From Gammaproteobacteria bacterium (GTDB lineage: Bacteria > Pseudomonadota > Gammaproteobacteria > Pseudomonadales > Pseudohongiellaceae), in the NCBI GenBank assembly GCA_029245395.1, contig JAQWPL010000007.1, positions 34,001 to 98,000 of the forward strand: a DNA stretch of 64,000 nucleotides, given 5' to 3'. The notes beneath the pieces are model-generated. The model was not told the origin of the DNA and did not search any database. It saw only the letters and a list, made by a program, of their open reading frames with translations. Shown here one piece after another: positions 50,704 to 59,084 of this stretch. Position numbers and translations under genes: made by a program. The stretch's first letter is position 1. The number at the start of each line of letters is the position of its first letter.

Positions 50704-52290
50704 TTACTCTGACAGCACGCCACTTAGCAGCGCCGCAGTTGCCTGACGGTCTGTGACATCCTGTCTTCTTGCTCCAGGGCCAGTTCTGGCAGGAGCCAGG
50801 GCGGCATCCAGTGCGTTTAGCCCATCGATATCACGAAAGGTCGGGTCGGCGCCACGCTCAAGTAAATGCGCAACAACCTTTTCCCAGCCCAATTCAGCGG
50901 CTGCGAATAGAGCAGAGCGACCTTCGTTTTCCTTGCGCTGGATATAGGTGTCCAGTTTTGCTGTGAATGTACGGCTGTTCGTTACCCTTGCATTGATGTC
51001 TGCGCCTGCATCCAGCAAAACGTCGATGGTTTTGATCACCAAATCCTGGATATCGTCACCTTCACGGCCGCCCTGTCCACGTCCATTGCCGCTCATGCCT
51101 GCCGCATACATTAATGGCGTTAGTCTGAATACATTAATCAAATCTACTTCGGCGCCGTGGTCCAGCAGGGCCTGCATAGATTCGTGGTCATGGCTGAACG
51201 TTGCAATATGCAAGGCACTGGTGCCGCCGCGCATGTCGTAGTCGGCAAAACGGCCACGGCCGGGGCCATTGGGACGCATACGGGTCAACTGATGATTGAC
51301 GTCAACCCCCATATCGAACAGTCGATTGACAACATCCATGGCGGTGTACATTTTATCGGTAGCAGTCGCAGGATTGAAAGAGTCACCGAAACCGCCGAAG
51401 CTTCTCGGAGAGAAAGAATTCATATCGATAGCAAGATAAAGTGGTGTGCGGCCATTCATGTCCCACACATCAACTCTTGCCCCTTGATCAATCAGGTACA
51501 TGGCAATATCGAAGTTTTTATTGTCGAGGGCATTGATCAATGGGGTAACGCCATCCGGATTGGGATTATCAACGTCGGCACCCGCTTCAATAATGCCTAC
51601 GGCGCAGCGTAAACAACCAGAGCGTGTGGCATAGAGTAATGCCGTGAGGCCACCGGTCGGACGGAACTGGGCGCGTGGTTCAGAAGTCATTTGTCGTGGC
51701 CAGTCGTCATGCACTGCACGTACTGAAATATTGGCATCATGGGCTAGCAGCAGTTCGGCAATGTCAGGATAGTTCTCGGCGGCTGCCCACATGAGTGCAG
51801 TTTGACCGCGGAAACTTTCTATTGCATTCACATCGGCGCCAGCATCGACCAGCATGGTGGCAATCTCCAGTGAACCAATATTGGAAGCCAGCATTAATGC
51901 GGTTTGGTTGTCCTGGTTGGGTGAGTCCGGATCAGCGCCGGCATCAAGCAGCATACGCACGAGTTCGACATTGCCAAGTTTGACTGTTTCAGTCAGCGGT
52001 GCGGAACCATAATTATTAGTGATATCAGCACTGGCGCCTGCATTCAACAATGCGCGCATCAATTCTTGATCAACTGTATAGGCTGCCCACAACAGTGCAG
52101 TAGAACCGTCAGGCTCTTCCGCATTGACATCAATACCGGATATGATCGCAACCATTGCATCGGCATGGCGCCCATCACGAATCAGGTCAATAAGGGACTC
52201 TTGTGCACTGGATACAATTGGCAATGCAGTTAACAGGAAAAGAATACTCATCCTGATCGAATTTAAATTTAATTGTTTAACCATAATCAA
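50704..52290 (-). CDS. Secreted ankyrin-repeat protein
   Basis: The 528-residue protein has a signal peptide (cleavage near VSSAQE). From about residue 30 there are some eleven ankyrin repeats of the form DGxTALxxAxxxxxxELVxxLLxxGAD: DGSTALLWAAYTVDQELMRA, NYGSAPLTETVKLGNVELVR, DNQTALMLASNIGSLEIATM and GLTALLYATRSGCLRCAVG. The array is interrupted by Gly/Arg-rich inserts (GGFGDSFNPATAT, GMSGNGRGQGGREGDDIQ). Ankyrin arrays bind partner proteins. It is the last gene of a minus-strand run with a metallo-hydrolase, DUF1552 and DUF1592 genes. Export of an ankyrin protein to the periplasm fits an extracellular scaffold. Its partner is unknown. Confidence 0.85.
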   Translation of the reverse strand: MIMVKQLNLNSIRMSILFLLTALPIVSSAQESLIDLIRDGRHADAMVAIISGIDVNAEEPDGSTALLWAAYTVDQELMRALLNAGASADITNNYGSAPLTETVKLGNVELVRMLLDAGADPDSPNQDNQTALMLASNIGSLEIATMLVDAGADVNAIESFRGQTALMWAAAENYPDIAELLLAHDANISVRAVHDDWPRQMTSEPRAQFRPTGGLTALLYATRSGCLRCAVGIIEAGADVDNPNPDGVTPLINALDNKNFDIAMYLIDQGARVDVWDMNGRTPLYLAIDMNSFSPRSFGGFGDSFNPATATDKMYTAMDVVNRLFDMGVDVNHQLTRMRPNGPGRGRFADYDMRGGTSALHIATFSHDHESMQALLDHGAEVDLINVFRLTPLMYAAGMSGNGRGQGGREGDDIQDLVIKTIDVLLDAGADINARVTNSRTFTAKLDTYIQRKENEGRSALFAAAELGWEKVVAHLLERGADPTFRDIDGLNALDAALAPARTGPGARRQDVTDRQATAALLSGVLSE

Positions 52291-52427
52291 AATACTCAGG
52301 AAATTAAGATTTTTGTTCGCGAGTGAGGCGGAGGCGCGCGGAGAAACGGAGTTTACAAGCCAGTAAATGAGTATTCGAGCACGACTCCAACGAAGCTCGC
52401 GGACAAAAAGGCAATTTCAGAGAAAGT

Positions 52428-53429
52428 TTATACAACATTACCTCCGAAGTTGGTGTAGTGAGCCCATAATCCTTTTGCGGTGTCGTATAAAAATTTGTAT
52501 GGATCGTCAAATGTGCGATCAATCTCGCCCATCACTCCAGTGTCGAGTATGTCTTGCGCACTACGCCCATTATTAACCAGTGTTGAACAACGCTCCCACA
52601 GATGCCACATCATGTCGCGTTCTGCCTGATATTCGGCCAGTGTCATCACCGGACCATAGGCAGGAACGATAAGTGTGTCAGCGTTAGCCACTTCCAGCAG
52701 ATCATCCATCGCATCGACACGACCGCCAAGCCAACCGCCTGCATACCAATCCAGCGCTGGGTCCCGAAGGGGTGAGGCAACATCGCCGACAGCCAGTATG
52801 TTGGAATCTCGAAGGAAAACGTAGGTATCACCGCGTGTATGCGCTTCCAGTAGATAGCCAAATTCAATTGATTCTGCACCAGCTGTCATCTCTTCTTTGT
52901 CGCGGAAAGTGTGAGTAGGACGACCGATTACCGGGAGCGCCGAAAACCAACGCTCTTCAGCCGGAATGTAGTGATCCGATGAGAGCCACTGGCGCGTGAT
53001 TTCATGTGAGTGAATAGCGGCACCAGCTTCTCCGAACAGGGCGTTGCCACCTGATTGATCGGTATGATAATGGGTGTTGATCAGAGTGTGCACAGTGCTG
53101 TCATCCAGACTTTCTTGAAGGGTCAACTGCACTGAAGGGGCCATTGTTGCCGAACCACTGTCGATTAGCACTTGGCCATTGTCTGTTTCTAATGCGAGGA
53201 CATTGCCGGGCGCGCCGCTTACAAGGATGACTCTGTCGTTTAATGCTTCTGTTGGCAGAAGAGTGGGTGGCGCCTGCGTGACTTGTGCGGCGTCTTGAGC
53301 TTCCTGTACTTTCAGGTCTGGCTGTTCACGGGAACAACTTACCAGACTTCCAAGTAATGGCGCTGAGGCAAGACTGATACCAGCCCTCAGAATATTTCTA
53401 CGTTCTTGCTTCTTTTTATACTGCTTCAT
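52428..53429 (-). CDS. Exported MBL-fold metallo-hydrolase
   Basis: I use ATG 53429 (MKQYKKKQERRNILRAGISL), a Tat-like RR signal with lipobox-like LVSC. The frame opens earlier inside the next gene (53483). The MBL fold has the metal motif NTHYHTDQSGG (HxHxD), then His in AAIHSHEITRQ, His in EAHTRGDTYVFL, and Asp in VGDVASPLRD. This is the layout of the SoxH/quinoprotein-relay and B3-like branch. It probably holds two zinc ions and hydrolyses a lactone, ester or thioester in the periplasm. It overlaps nothing but lies 19 bases after the DUF1552 gene stop, so these are one operon. Confidence 0.85.
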   Translation of the reverse strand: MKQYKKKQERRNILRAGISLASAPLLGSLVSCSREQPDLKVQEAQDAAQVTQAPPTLLPTEALNDRVILVSGAPGNVLALETDNGQVLIDSGSATMAPSVQLTLQESLDDSTVHTLINTHYHTDQSGGNALFGEAGAAIHSHEITRQWLSSDHYIPAEERWFSALPVIGRPTHTFRDKEEMTAGAESIEFGYLLEAHTRGDTYVFLRDSNILAVGDVASPLRDPALDWYAGGWLGGRVDAMDDLLEVANADTLIVPAYGPVMTLAEYQAERDMMWHLWERCSTLVNNGRSAQDILDTGVMGEIDRTFDDPYKFLYDTAKGLWAHYTNFGGNVV

Positions 53430-53448
53430 AACGTGTTTGTACTTGTTC

Positions 53449-54789
53449 TTAAACCTCGGAGATGAGGCCGGTGCTGTTGCCAAAGCTTTCCTGAGGAATA
53501 CCGAGTCTGTCCAGCATGGTCAGATGAATATTAGCCAGTGGAGTGCGCTCAGGAAGAATCAGGTTCTGGCCACCTTGATGGGCACCGCTGGCACCACCGA
53601 CTAGAATTTCCGGCAAGGGATAATTGTCGTGCTGGTTGCTGTTACCCATATTGGAGCCATACAGGAACATTGAATGGTCAAGTATGCTGCCATCGCCATC
53701 TGGTGTATCGGCGAGTTTCTGTATGAACTTGGTAAATTGTTCCATGTGGTATCGCTGAATTCGAGTTAAATCTGCAATCCGCTCGGGGTCATTGGTGTGA
53801 TGGCTGGTGGGATGGAAGCCGCCGGATACGTTGACCTGTTCATAGGTGCGGTCTGTACCTTCTGCAGCCATGACAAGTGTTGCGATACGGGTCAGGTCTG
53901 CCTGGTAAGCCAAGGCGATAAGGTCGAACATCATCGTAATCTGGTCATCAAAGTTTTCAAATTCACCAACCGGAGCAGCGGGTACATCGACACCTGATAG
54001 ATCACGCTCACCAGCGAGCTGCACACGCCGTTCAATCTCTCGTACTGTATCAAGATAGTCTGACAATAACGCCCGATCGCCCGAGCCAAGATCCTTTTGC
54101 AAAGCCTGAGTACGATCGGCAATCATGTCCAGGATGCTGCTGTTCTTTGTTAGTATCGCTTCGCGCTCTGCCTCAGTGTCATATGGGCCCATGAGTTGGA
54201 TGAAAACTTTGCGCGGATTAAACTCCATCGGCAATGGCTTGTTAGGGGCAGAAAATGAAGTTGTCACGGCGTAGAAACCGCCGTTACCAGCGGCAACCTG
54301 AATAGTGGTTTCAGTAGCCAACTCAAGCGAAGGTAATGCGGTTTCTTGCCCTAACTGCTGAGCGATTACCTGGTCCAGAGTTGTGGCCAGCTCAGGAATA
54401 GAGCCGGAACCGGGACGTACGCAGGAAAGCCAGGTGGCCGGATTCAGTGTATGCACGGAACCACCGGCAGCGTTATTTTCAATGTTCTCAAAGGTGGTGA
54501 GATAGTGCTTGAGCGAATCCATCGGCTCAAGGATATGACCGAGCTGGAAATTATCGCCAGAGCCACTGGAGGTCCAGGCATCGACCTCTTTACCAAATGG
54601 TGTGTTGTTCATGATCGTGCCATGGGGCAGATAGAAAAAGCCGGCACGTTTTTTCGGCATGGCTTCAACCTGAGCAAGCGCTGTGCCTGCCGGAACCATG
54701 GCATCAAGGAATGGCAGAGCCAGAGCAACACCGCCGCCACGTAATAGTTTGCGTCTGGAAAGATGCTTCTTAGTCAGAAAGTGCGCCAT
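53449..54789 (-). CDS. DUF1552-domain secreted protein (Tat substrate)
   Basis: The 446-residue protein starts with the twin-arginine signal HLSRRKLLRGGGVALALPFL. The DUF1552 body includes RAGFFYLPHGTIMNNTPFG, HLNPATWLSC-type and FMLYGSNMGNSNQHDNYPLPE-like blocks (FLYGSNMGNSNQH), and ends in GGASGAHQGGQNLIL and MLDRLGIPQESFGNSTGL. The family resembles sulfatase/alkaline-phosphatase-fold DUF1501 proteins, but its activity is unknown. It nearly always occurs beside a DUF1592 cytochrome, as here, with a gap of 3 bases to the DUF1592 stop. The pair is typical of Planctomycetes and some Gammaproteobacteria. Confidence 0.9.
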   Translation of the reverse strand: MAHFLTKKHLSRRKLLRGGGVALALPFLDAMVPAGTALAQVEAMPKKRAGFFYLPHGTIMNNTPFGKEVDAWTSSGSGDNFQLGHILEPMDSLKHYLTTFENIENNAAGGSVHTLNPATWLSCVRPGSGSIPELATTLDQVIAQQLGQETALPSLELATETTIQVAAGNGGFYAVTTSFSAPNKPLPMEFNPRKVFIQLMGPYDTEAEREAILTKNSSILDMIADRTQALQKDLGSGDRALLSDYLDTVREIERRVQLAGERDLSGVDVPAAPVGEFENFDDQITMMFDLIALAYQADLTRIATLVMAAEGTDRTYEQVNVSGGFHPTSHHTNDPERIADLTRIQRYHMEQFTKFIQKLADTPDGDGSILDHSMFLYGSNMGNSNQHDNYPLPEILVGGASGAHQGGQNLILPERTPLANIHLTMLDRLGIPQESFGNSTGLISEV

Positions 54790-54792
54790 TAT

Positions 54793-57333
54793 CTATCTCC
54801 CTTCGTTATTATTAGTTGCTACAGAATTATTTGTTGCTACAGAAGCCATCGTGTCCTGGTGTTCTTCGGGGCCCTGCATGCGGAATGCATCGTTGTTGAC
54901 GATGCCAGTAATGATCGAGGCAAAGGTGTAATTGTCCTGAGCAGCTGCGCTAACAATTTTACGTACTTGCGGCATATCAAAATATTCGATTTCGCGATTC
55001 AAGGCATACATCATCAAGCGTTTGGTAATTGTTGTTGGCAATTGATCTTCGAGACTTAACAGATGTTCGCGCAGTTCAATCGGGCCATTGAGTTTTTTGC
55101 CGCTGGTCAACACTGTTGAGGCATCTATTACTGCATTCGCCAGCGGATCAACATCGCGCCAGCGTCCTGTAACATCAAAATTTTCCAGTGCCAATCCAGG
55201 TGGATCGATCAGACCATGGCAGGCCTGACAGGTTGGGTTCTCACGGTGCGCCTCTAGCCGGGCGCGCACAGTGGTAGGAGCCTCTCCTTCACGGATTGAA
55301 AGATCAACTTCCACGTTTGGTGGTGGCGGTGCAGGCGGAGTGCCCATGATACGGTCGAGTACCCAGGCGCCACGCAATACCGGTGAGGTGCGGTCACTGT
55401 ATGAAGTTCGCAGTAATGTGGCTCCTTTGCCTAGAAGTCCCCAGCGATATTCGTTCTCGAGAGTTACCCGCCGAAATTGCGTACCCAGGACGCCTGAAAT
55501 GCCATATTGGTTAGCAAGAGTGTTATTGAGAAATGTCCAGTCAGCGGTAAGCAGCTCATGTACAGGGCGATTTTCCAGCAGCACACTTGAAAGAAATAAC
55601 CGAATTTCTGTTTCGAAATTGGTCCGCATGGCATTGCTAAAACCCTGGTCAATAGGCTGAATGGCGTTAAGCTCATCCAGATTCAGCCAGGCAAGGGCAA
55701 AGTTTTCGATCAATGACTGCGCGCGCGGGTCGGCGAGCATCCGTGTCACCTGTAATTCTATAGTGTCAGGATCAGATAGTTGCCCAGTCGCGGCCATTTC
55801 AAGCAATTCCACATCGGGGCCCTGACTCCAGAGAAAGAAGGACAAGCGTGAGGCCAATTCCAGATCGTTCAGTATTCTGGGTTCGTCTGTTTCTATTCTG
55901 AGAGATCGATAAAGAAAGTCCGGGCTGGAAAGTATTGCTGTCACCAGTTCGATCACGCCGGAATCAAAACCGCCTTCTTCTGCACGACCCAATTCATAGA
56001 AAGGCATCATCCATTCCAGGTCTTCATCGCTCACCGGACGGCGAAAGGCTTGGGTCGCCAGATTTCGGGCTATGTCTTCAGCACAGAAACGTTCTTCAGC
56101 CAACTCCGCTGGCTGACAAACAAATATCTTTTCGCGGCTTTCGCTAAGGGATAGACCGCTGGGGTTGAAGGGACCTTCGACTTCAACTCCGAGCCCGATT
56201 CTTGGCATGCCTGTAACTCTGCCACTGCCTGTGGCGTTATTGCTTGCCCCCCATGAGCGTTCAATAAAAGTTACGATGACTTCGTGCGTACCCACCTCAA
56301 CATTGGCCGATAGATCGGCCAGTTTTGCCAGGATTACATCGCCACCGGCCACACCATCGCGAGTAGCAATAGCAAGATCTTCAGGCCCGCCGATTTCCAC
56401 ACGGTTAACTTCCACACCATCGACCAGGATGATCATAGTCGCTGCTGTTTCCATTCCGCGCGGATACAAGCCTGCATCTATATCCAGAATGTTGAAGCGA
56501 TACTCTCCATCAGCCGGGAAGAAATGAGTGAAACTCATGCCGCCGCGTGTTCCCAGGGGAAAACCATCAATGTGATTGCGGGAGACATTGTCACCAAAGC
56601 CAAAGCCAATGTTGCGGTCGGGTAGTTCATGGAAAACGTTGGCGAATTTCGGTTGGGGCGCACCCACTGCCTGCGTAGCGACAAGTCGTGTAGCAGCGAT
56701 ATATTGTTCCAGGAATGAAGGTGATGAGCCAAGAGCATTGGCGATATTGTCGAAACCTTCAACCTCTATTTCACTGGGCAGAATCTGTTCCGGATCTATC
56801 TCCACGCCGATGAGGCCCTTTACCGTGGTCGCAAATTCGGTACGGTTGAGACGCTGAATTGGAACGTGTCCGATGTGGTGAGTAGTACTGGTGTCTATAG
56901 TAGTCTCAAGAAAGCTGACAAAAGCGTTTACTTCGTCCTGCTCAGGTTGCGGCTGTCCTGCTGGTGGCATGAGCCTGCCACGTAATTTGCCGATGGCTTT
57001 CTCCCACACCTCAGCTTCCTCGCTGACATGGTCAAGATCCATGAGGTCAAAGGCGACTCCACCAGAGAAGTCTTCAAGGTTATGACATTCCACACAATAG
57101 GTTTGAATCAGGGTGTTAGATGAATCATCGGCAACCTGTCCAAAGACAGCGTGTGATGCAAATGCCAGGCAGACCAAAGACATAAGGCTTTGGGTAAAAA
57201 CTAAATTTTTTCCCTGCACAGTTAACCCACTGCTTGATATTCGCAGAGGCTGGTATCCAGTTTTTACTACCTTCTTGCCCATGAATTCTCCAACACTAAA
57301 TTTCGTAGCTACAAAGCCTTCGAATTGTCCCAT
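54793..57333 (-). CDS. DUF1587/DUF1592/DUF1588/DUF1585 secreted cytochrome-like protein
   Basis: The frame begins at 57333. ATG 57282 (MGKKVVKTGYQPLRI) may be the true start, since the export signal is SLMSLVCLAFASHAVFGQ near residue 60. The domain order is the planctomycete-type cytochrome (TYCVECHNLEDFSG), DUF1587 (PIQRLNRTEFATTVKGLIG), DUF1592 (ARNLATQAFRRPVSDEDLEW, LELASRLSFFLWSQGPD), DUF1588 (RTSYSDRTSPVLRGAWVLD, with CQACHGLIDPPGLALENFD) and DUF1585 (TTITKRLMMYALNREIEYFD). There are two CxxCH hemes. The C-terminus ends in a short repeat SVATNN. It is upstream of DUF1552 with 3 bases between them. Roles are unknown. The heme and large body suggest an oxidoreductase. Confidence 0.9.
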   Translation of the reverse strand: MGQFEGFVATKFSVGEFMGKKVVKTGYQPLRISSSGLTVQGKNLVFTQSLMSLVCLAFASHAVFGQVADDSSNTLIQTYCVECHNLEDFSGGVAFDLMDLDHVSEEAEVWEKAIGKLRGRLMPPAGQPQPEQDEVNAFVSFLETTIDTSTTHHIGHVPIQRLNRTEFATTVKGLIGVEIDPEQILPSEIEVEGFDNIANALGSSPSFLEQYIAATRLVATQAVGAPQPKFANVFHELPDRNIGFGFGDNVSRNHIDGFPLGTRGGMSFTHFFPADGEYRFNILDIDAGLYPRGMETAATMIILVDGVEVNRVEIGGPEDLAIATRDGVAGGDVILAKLADLSANVEVGTHEVIVTFIERSWGASNNATGSGRVTGMPRIGLGVEVEGPFNPSGLSLSESREKIFVCQPAELAEERFCAEDIARNLATQAFRRPVSDEDLEWMMPFYELGRAEEGGFDSGVIELVTAILSSPDFLYRSLRIETDEPRILNDLELASRLSFFLWSQGPDVELLEMAATGQLSDPDTIELQVTRMLADPRAQSLIENFALAWLNLDELNAIQPIDQGFSNAMRTNFETEIRLFLSSVLLENRPVHELLTADWTFLNNTLANQYGISGVLGTQFRRVTLENEYRWGLLGKGATLLRTSYSDRTSPVLRGAWVLDRIMGTPPAPPPPNVEVDLSIREGEAPTTVRARLEAHRENPTCQACHGLIDPPGLALENFDVTGRWRDVDPLANAVIDASTVLTSGKKLNGPIELREHLLSLEDQLPTTITKRLMMYALNREIEYFDMPQVRKIVSAAAQDNYTFASIITGIVNNDAFRMQGPEEHQDTMASVATNNSVATNNNEGR

Positions 57334-57595
57334 ATTTAAGGGGAAAAGTGGGCAATCCAGCGGTGTCTATCCTGAAATTTTCACAATCCTTAAAACAGGG
57401 AGAGTTCCATAGCCCTTATTGGGCTGCCAGGTATCGTGAACATTGATTGGTTTGGCTTACAATCCTCTGCTGGAAAAGCCAGTGATGGTGTGTAAATCAG
57501 GATCTCTTATTCAAATTCTTTCTATATTAACTTACTGATATTTAACGTATTTATTATAATAATAGGGAGAATGTAAGGTAGATAAGGAGAAGGCT

Positions 57596-58063
57596 ATGAA
57601 TTTTTCCCTCAGTATTGATATTCAAGCATCCAGGGAAAGGGTATGGCAGGTCATTTCAGGGATTGATAATGCTGTTAATGTTATCTCCGGTATTGAAAAG
57701 TTAGACATCCTGGAACAGCCAGAAGATGGTCTGGTTGGCTTGAAGTGGGAAGAAACCCGAACCCTGTTTGGTAAAACTGCCACTGAAATCATGTGGGTTA
57801 CCAATGCTGAGGAAAACAGCTATTATCAGACTCGCGCAGAAAGCCATGACTCTGTTTATATAACTCGCCTTTCTCTTGAAGAAAATAATGGCATGACGAC
57901 ATATACAATGAGATTTAGCGGGGAACCACAAACTTTTGGTGGTAAAGTCATGATGAAGCTCATGGGCTGGATGTTTGTGAAAGCTACGCGTGATTGCTTG
58001 CAACAGGATTTAGAAGATATCAAAGCCTATGCTGAACAGGATAATGCAACGAATGCTCTTTAA
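57596..58063 (+). CDS. SRPBCC-superfamily (START-like) protein
   Basis: The 155-residue cytoplasmic protein has the polyketide-cyclase/START fold throughout. IDIQASRERVWQVISGIDNAVNV is the typical first strand and helices. GLKWEETRTLFGKTATEIMWV and TRLSLEENNGMTTYTMRFSG follow, and the long C-terminal helix is FVKATRDCLQQDLEDIKAYA. Such proteins bind hydrophobic small molecules or act in lipid or polyketide chemistry. The start at ATG 57596 is preceded by AAGGAGAAGG. The end overlaps the next gene's likely start at 58053 by 11 bases, so the two are translationally coupled. The ligand is unknown. Confidence 0.85.
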   Translation: MNFSLSIDIQASRERVWQVISGIDNAVNVISGIEKLDILEQPEDGLVGLKWEETRTLFGKTATEIMWVTNAEENSYYQTRAESHDSVYITRLSLEENNGMTTYTMRFSGEPQTFGGKVMMKLMGWMFVKATRDCLQQDLEDIKAYAEQDNATNAL

Positions 58064-58964
58064 ATTATTAAAACATTGTTTGATTTCCTTTCTTATACTT
58101 TTCCCTGCATGGATTGCCGCACAACAAAATTCGATAAGTGAACGTCTGCCTCTTGATGTGCTGGATGTCACCCCCCCGGGTGAACGCGTATCTGGAATGC
58201 CCGGGCAGATGCAAATAGTTAATCGCAGCTGTCGTCAATCCCCTGGCAATGAAGTGCGTCAACGTATAGTCGATATCGCTGTGCAAGAATGGGCCTTTTT
58301 CGGATCCAGCGTGATTGACATGACTAGCCAGGATGAACTGGAAAGAAATAATGGGCAGCGCCCACGATTTTGGCGCAGCAACTGGCAGAGTGAAGCAGAA
58401 GCCAGCCGCCTGGCAGATGATGTAGCCGGTTACTGGGCCGCCGCTCCCGATAGCAGTTGGATAGTAAATAAACAAAATCAGCGCTGGAAAGACTTAGGCA
58501 TAACAGCAAGATGGCGCGACTTTTGGTCAGCGGCTTATATCTCCTGGGTTATGTGTGAAGCCGGACTTGGCAAACCTGAGCAGTTCCAGCGGGCAATTGC
58601 ACACCATAGTTATATAGATCAAGCCATACGGGCCCGCGATGGAGTTGAGCCTGAAGCAGCTTATGTGGCTTATGATGTGGGGGAAGCAGAAATCCTTCCT
58701 GGGGATATGCTTTGTCGAGGTAGCAGGCCAGAATATAGAAATCTTGAGCAACGCCGGGGACAGATGGGACAGGGAGCAAGAACACATTGTGATGTTGTTA
58801 TTGAGCTTGATACTGCAAATAATCAGATGAAGGTTATAGGAGGTAATGTCAGAGGGTCGGTAAGGATGAAATTGCTTCCAGGTGAGCAGGTCAGTTCAGG
58901 CCACTTTATGCCTGTTCCTTATGGTGGAAGGCAAATTTTTCTACATTTAAAAATGAGAAGTTAA
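58053..58964 (+). CDS. DUF2272-family secreted protein
   Basis: I choose ATG 58053 (MLFKLLKHCLISFLILFPAW) because AGGA at 58040 is well placed; 58029 and 58044 are also in frame. The signal peptide ends WIAAQQ. The 290-residue mature protein has the DUF2272 centre DFWSAAYISWVMCEAGLG near residue 165, an HHSYIDQAIRARD turn, and GEAEILPGDMLCRGSR. A final strand region (THCDVVIELDTANNQMKVIGGNV) resembles NlpC/P60-type cysteine peptidase layouts, where GD and THCD carry catalytic residues. The catalytic set is my guess. It overlaps the SRPBCC gene by 11 bases. Confidence 0.65.
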   Translation: MLFKLLKHCLISFLILFPAWIAAQQNSISERLPLDVLDVTPPGERVSGMPGQMQIVNRSCRQSPGNEVRQRIVDIAVQEWAFFGSSVIDMTSQDELERNNGQRPRFWRSNWQSEAEASRLADDVAGYWAAAPDSSWIVNKQNQRWKDLGITARWRDFWSAAYISWVMCEAGLGKPEQFQRAIAHHSYIDQAIRARDGVEPEAAYVAYDVGEAEILPGDMLCRGSRPEYRNLEQRRGQMGQGARTHCDVVIELDTANNQMKVIGGNVRGSVRMKLLPGEQVSSGHFMPVPYGGRQIFLHLKMRS

Positions 58965-59084
58965 GCGACAGGTAAAGATTCAATCTCTGATCCTAATAAT
59001 TCAAATCTCCATGAGGACGACTTTATCTTTTAGTTAAAGAAAGAGGCAGTGTGCTGAAATCAAATTGGTCAGCCGCCGGAAGTT

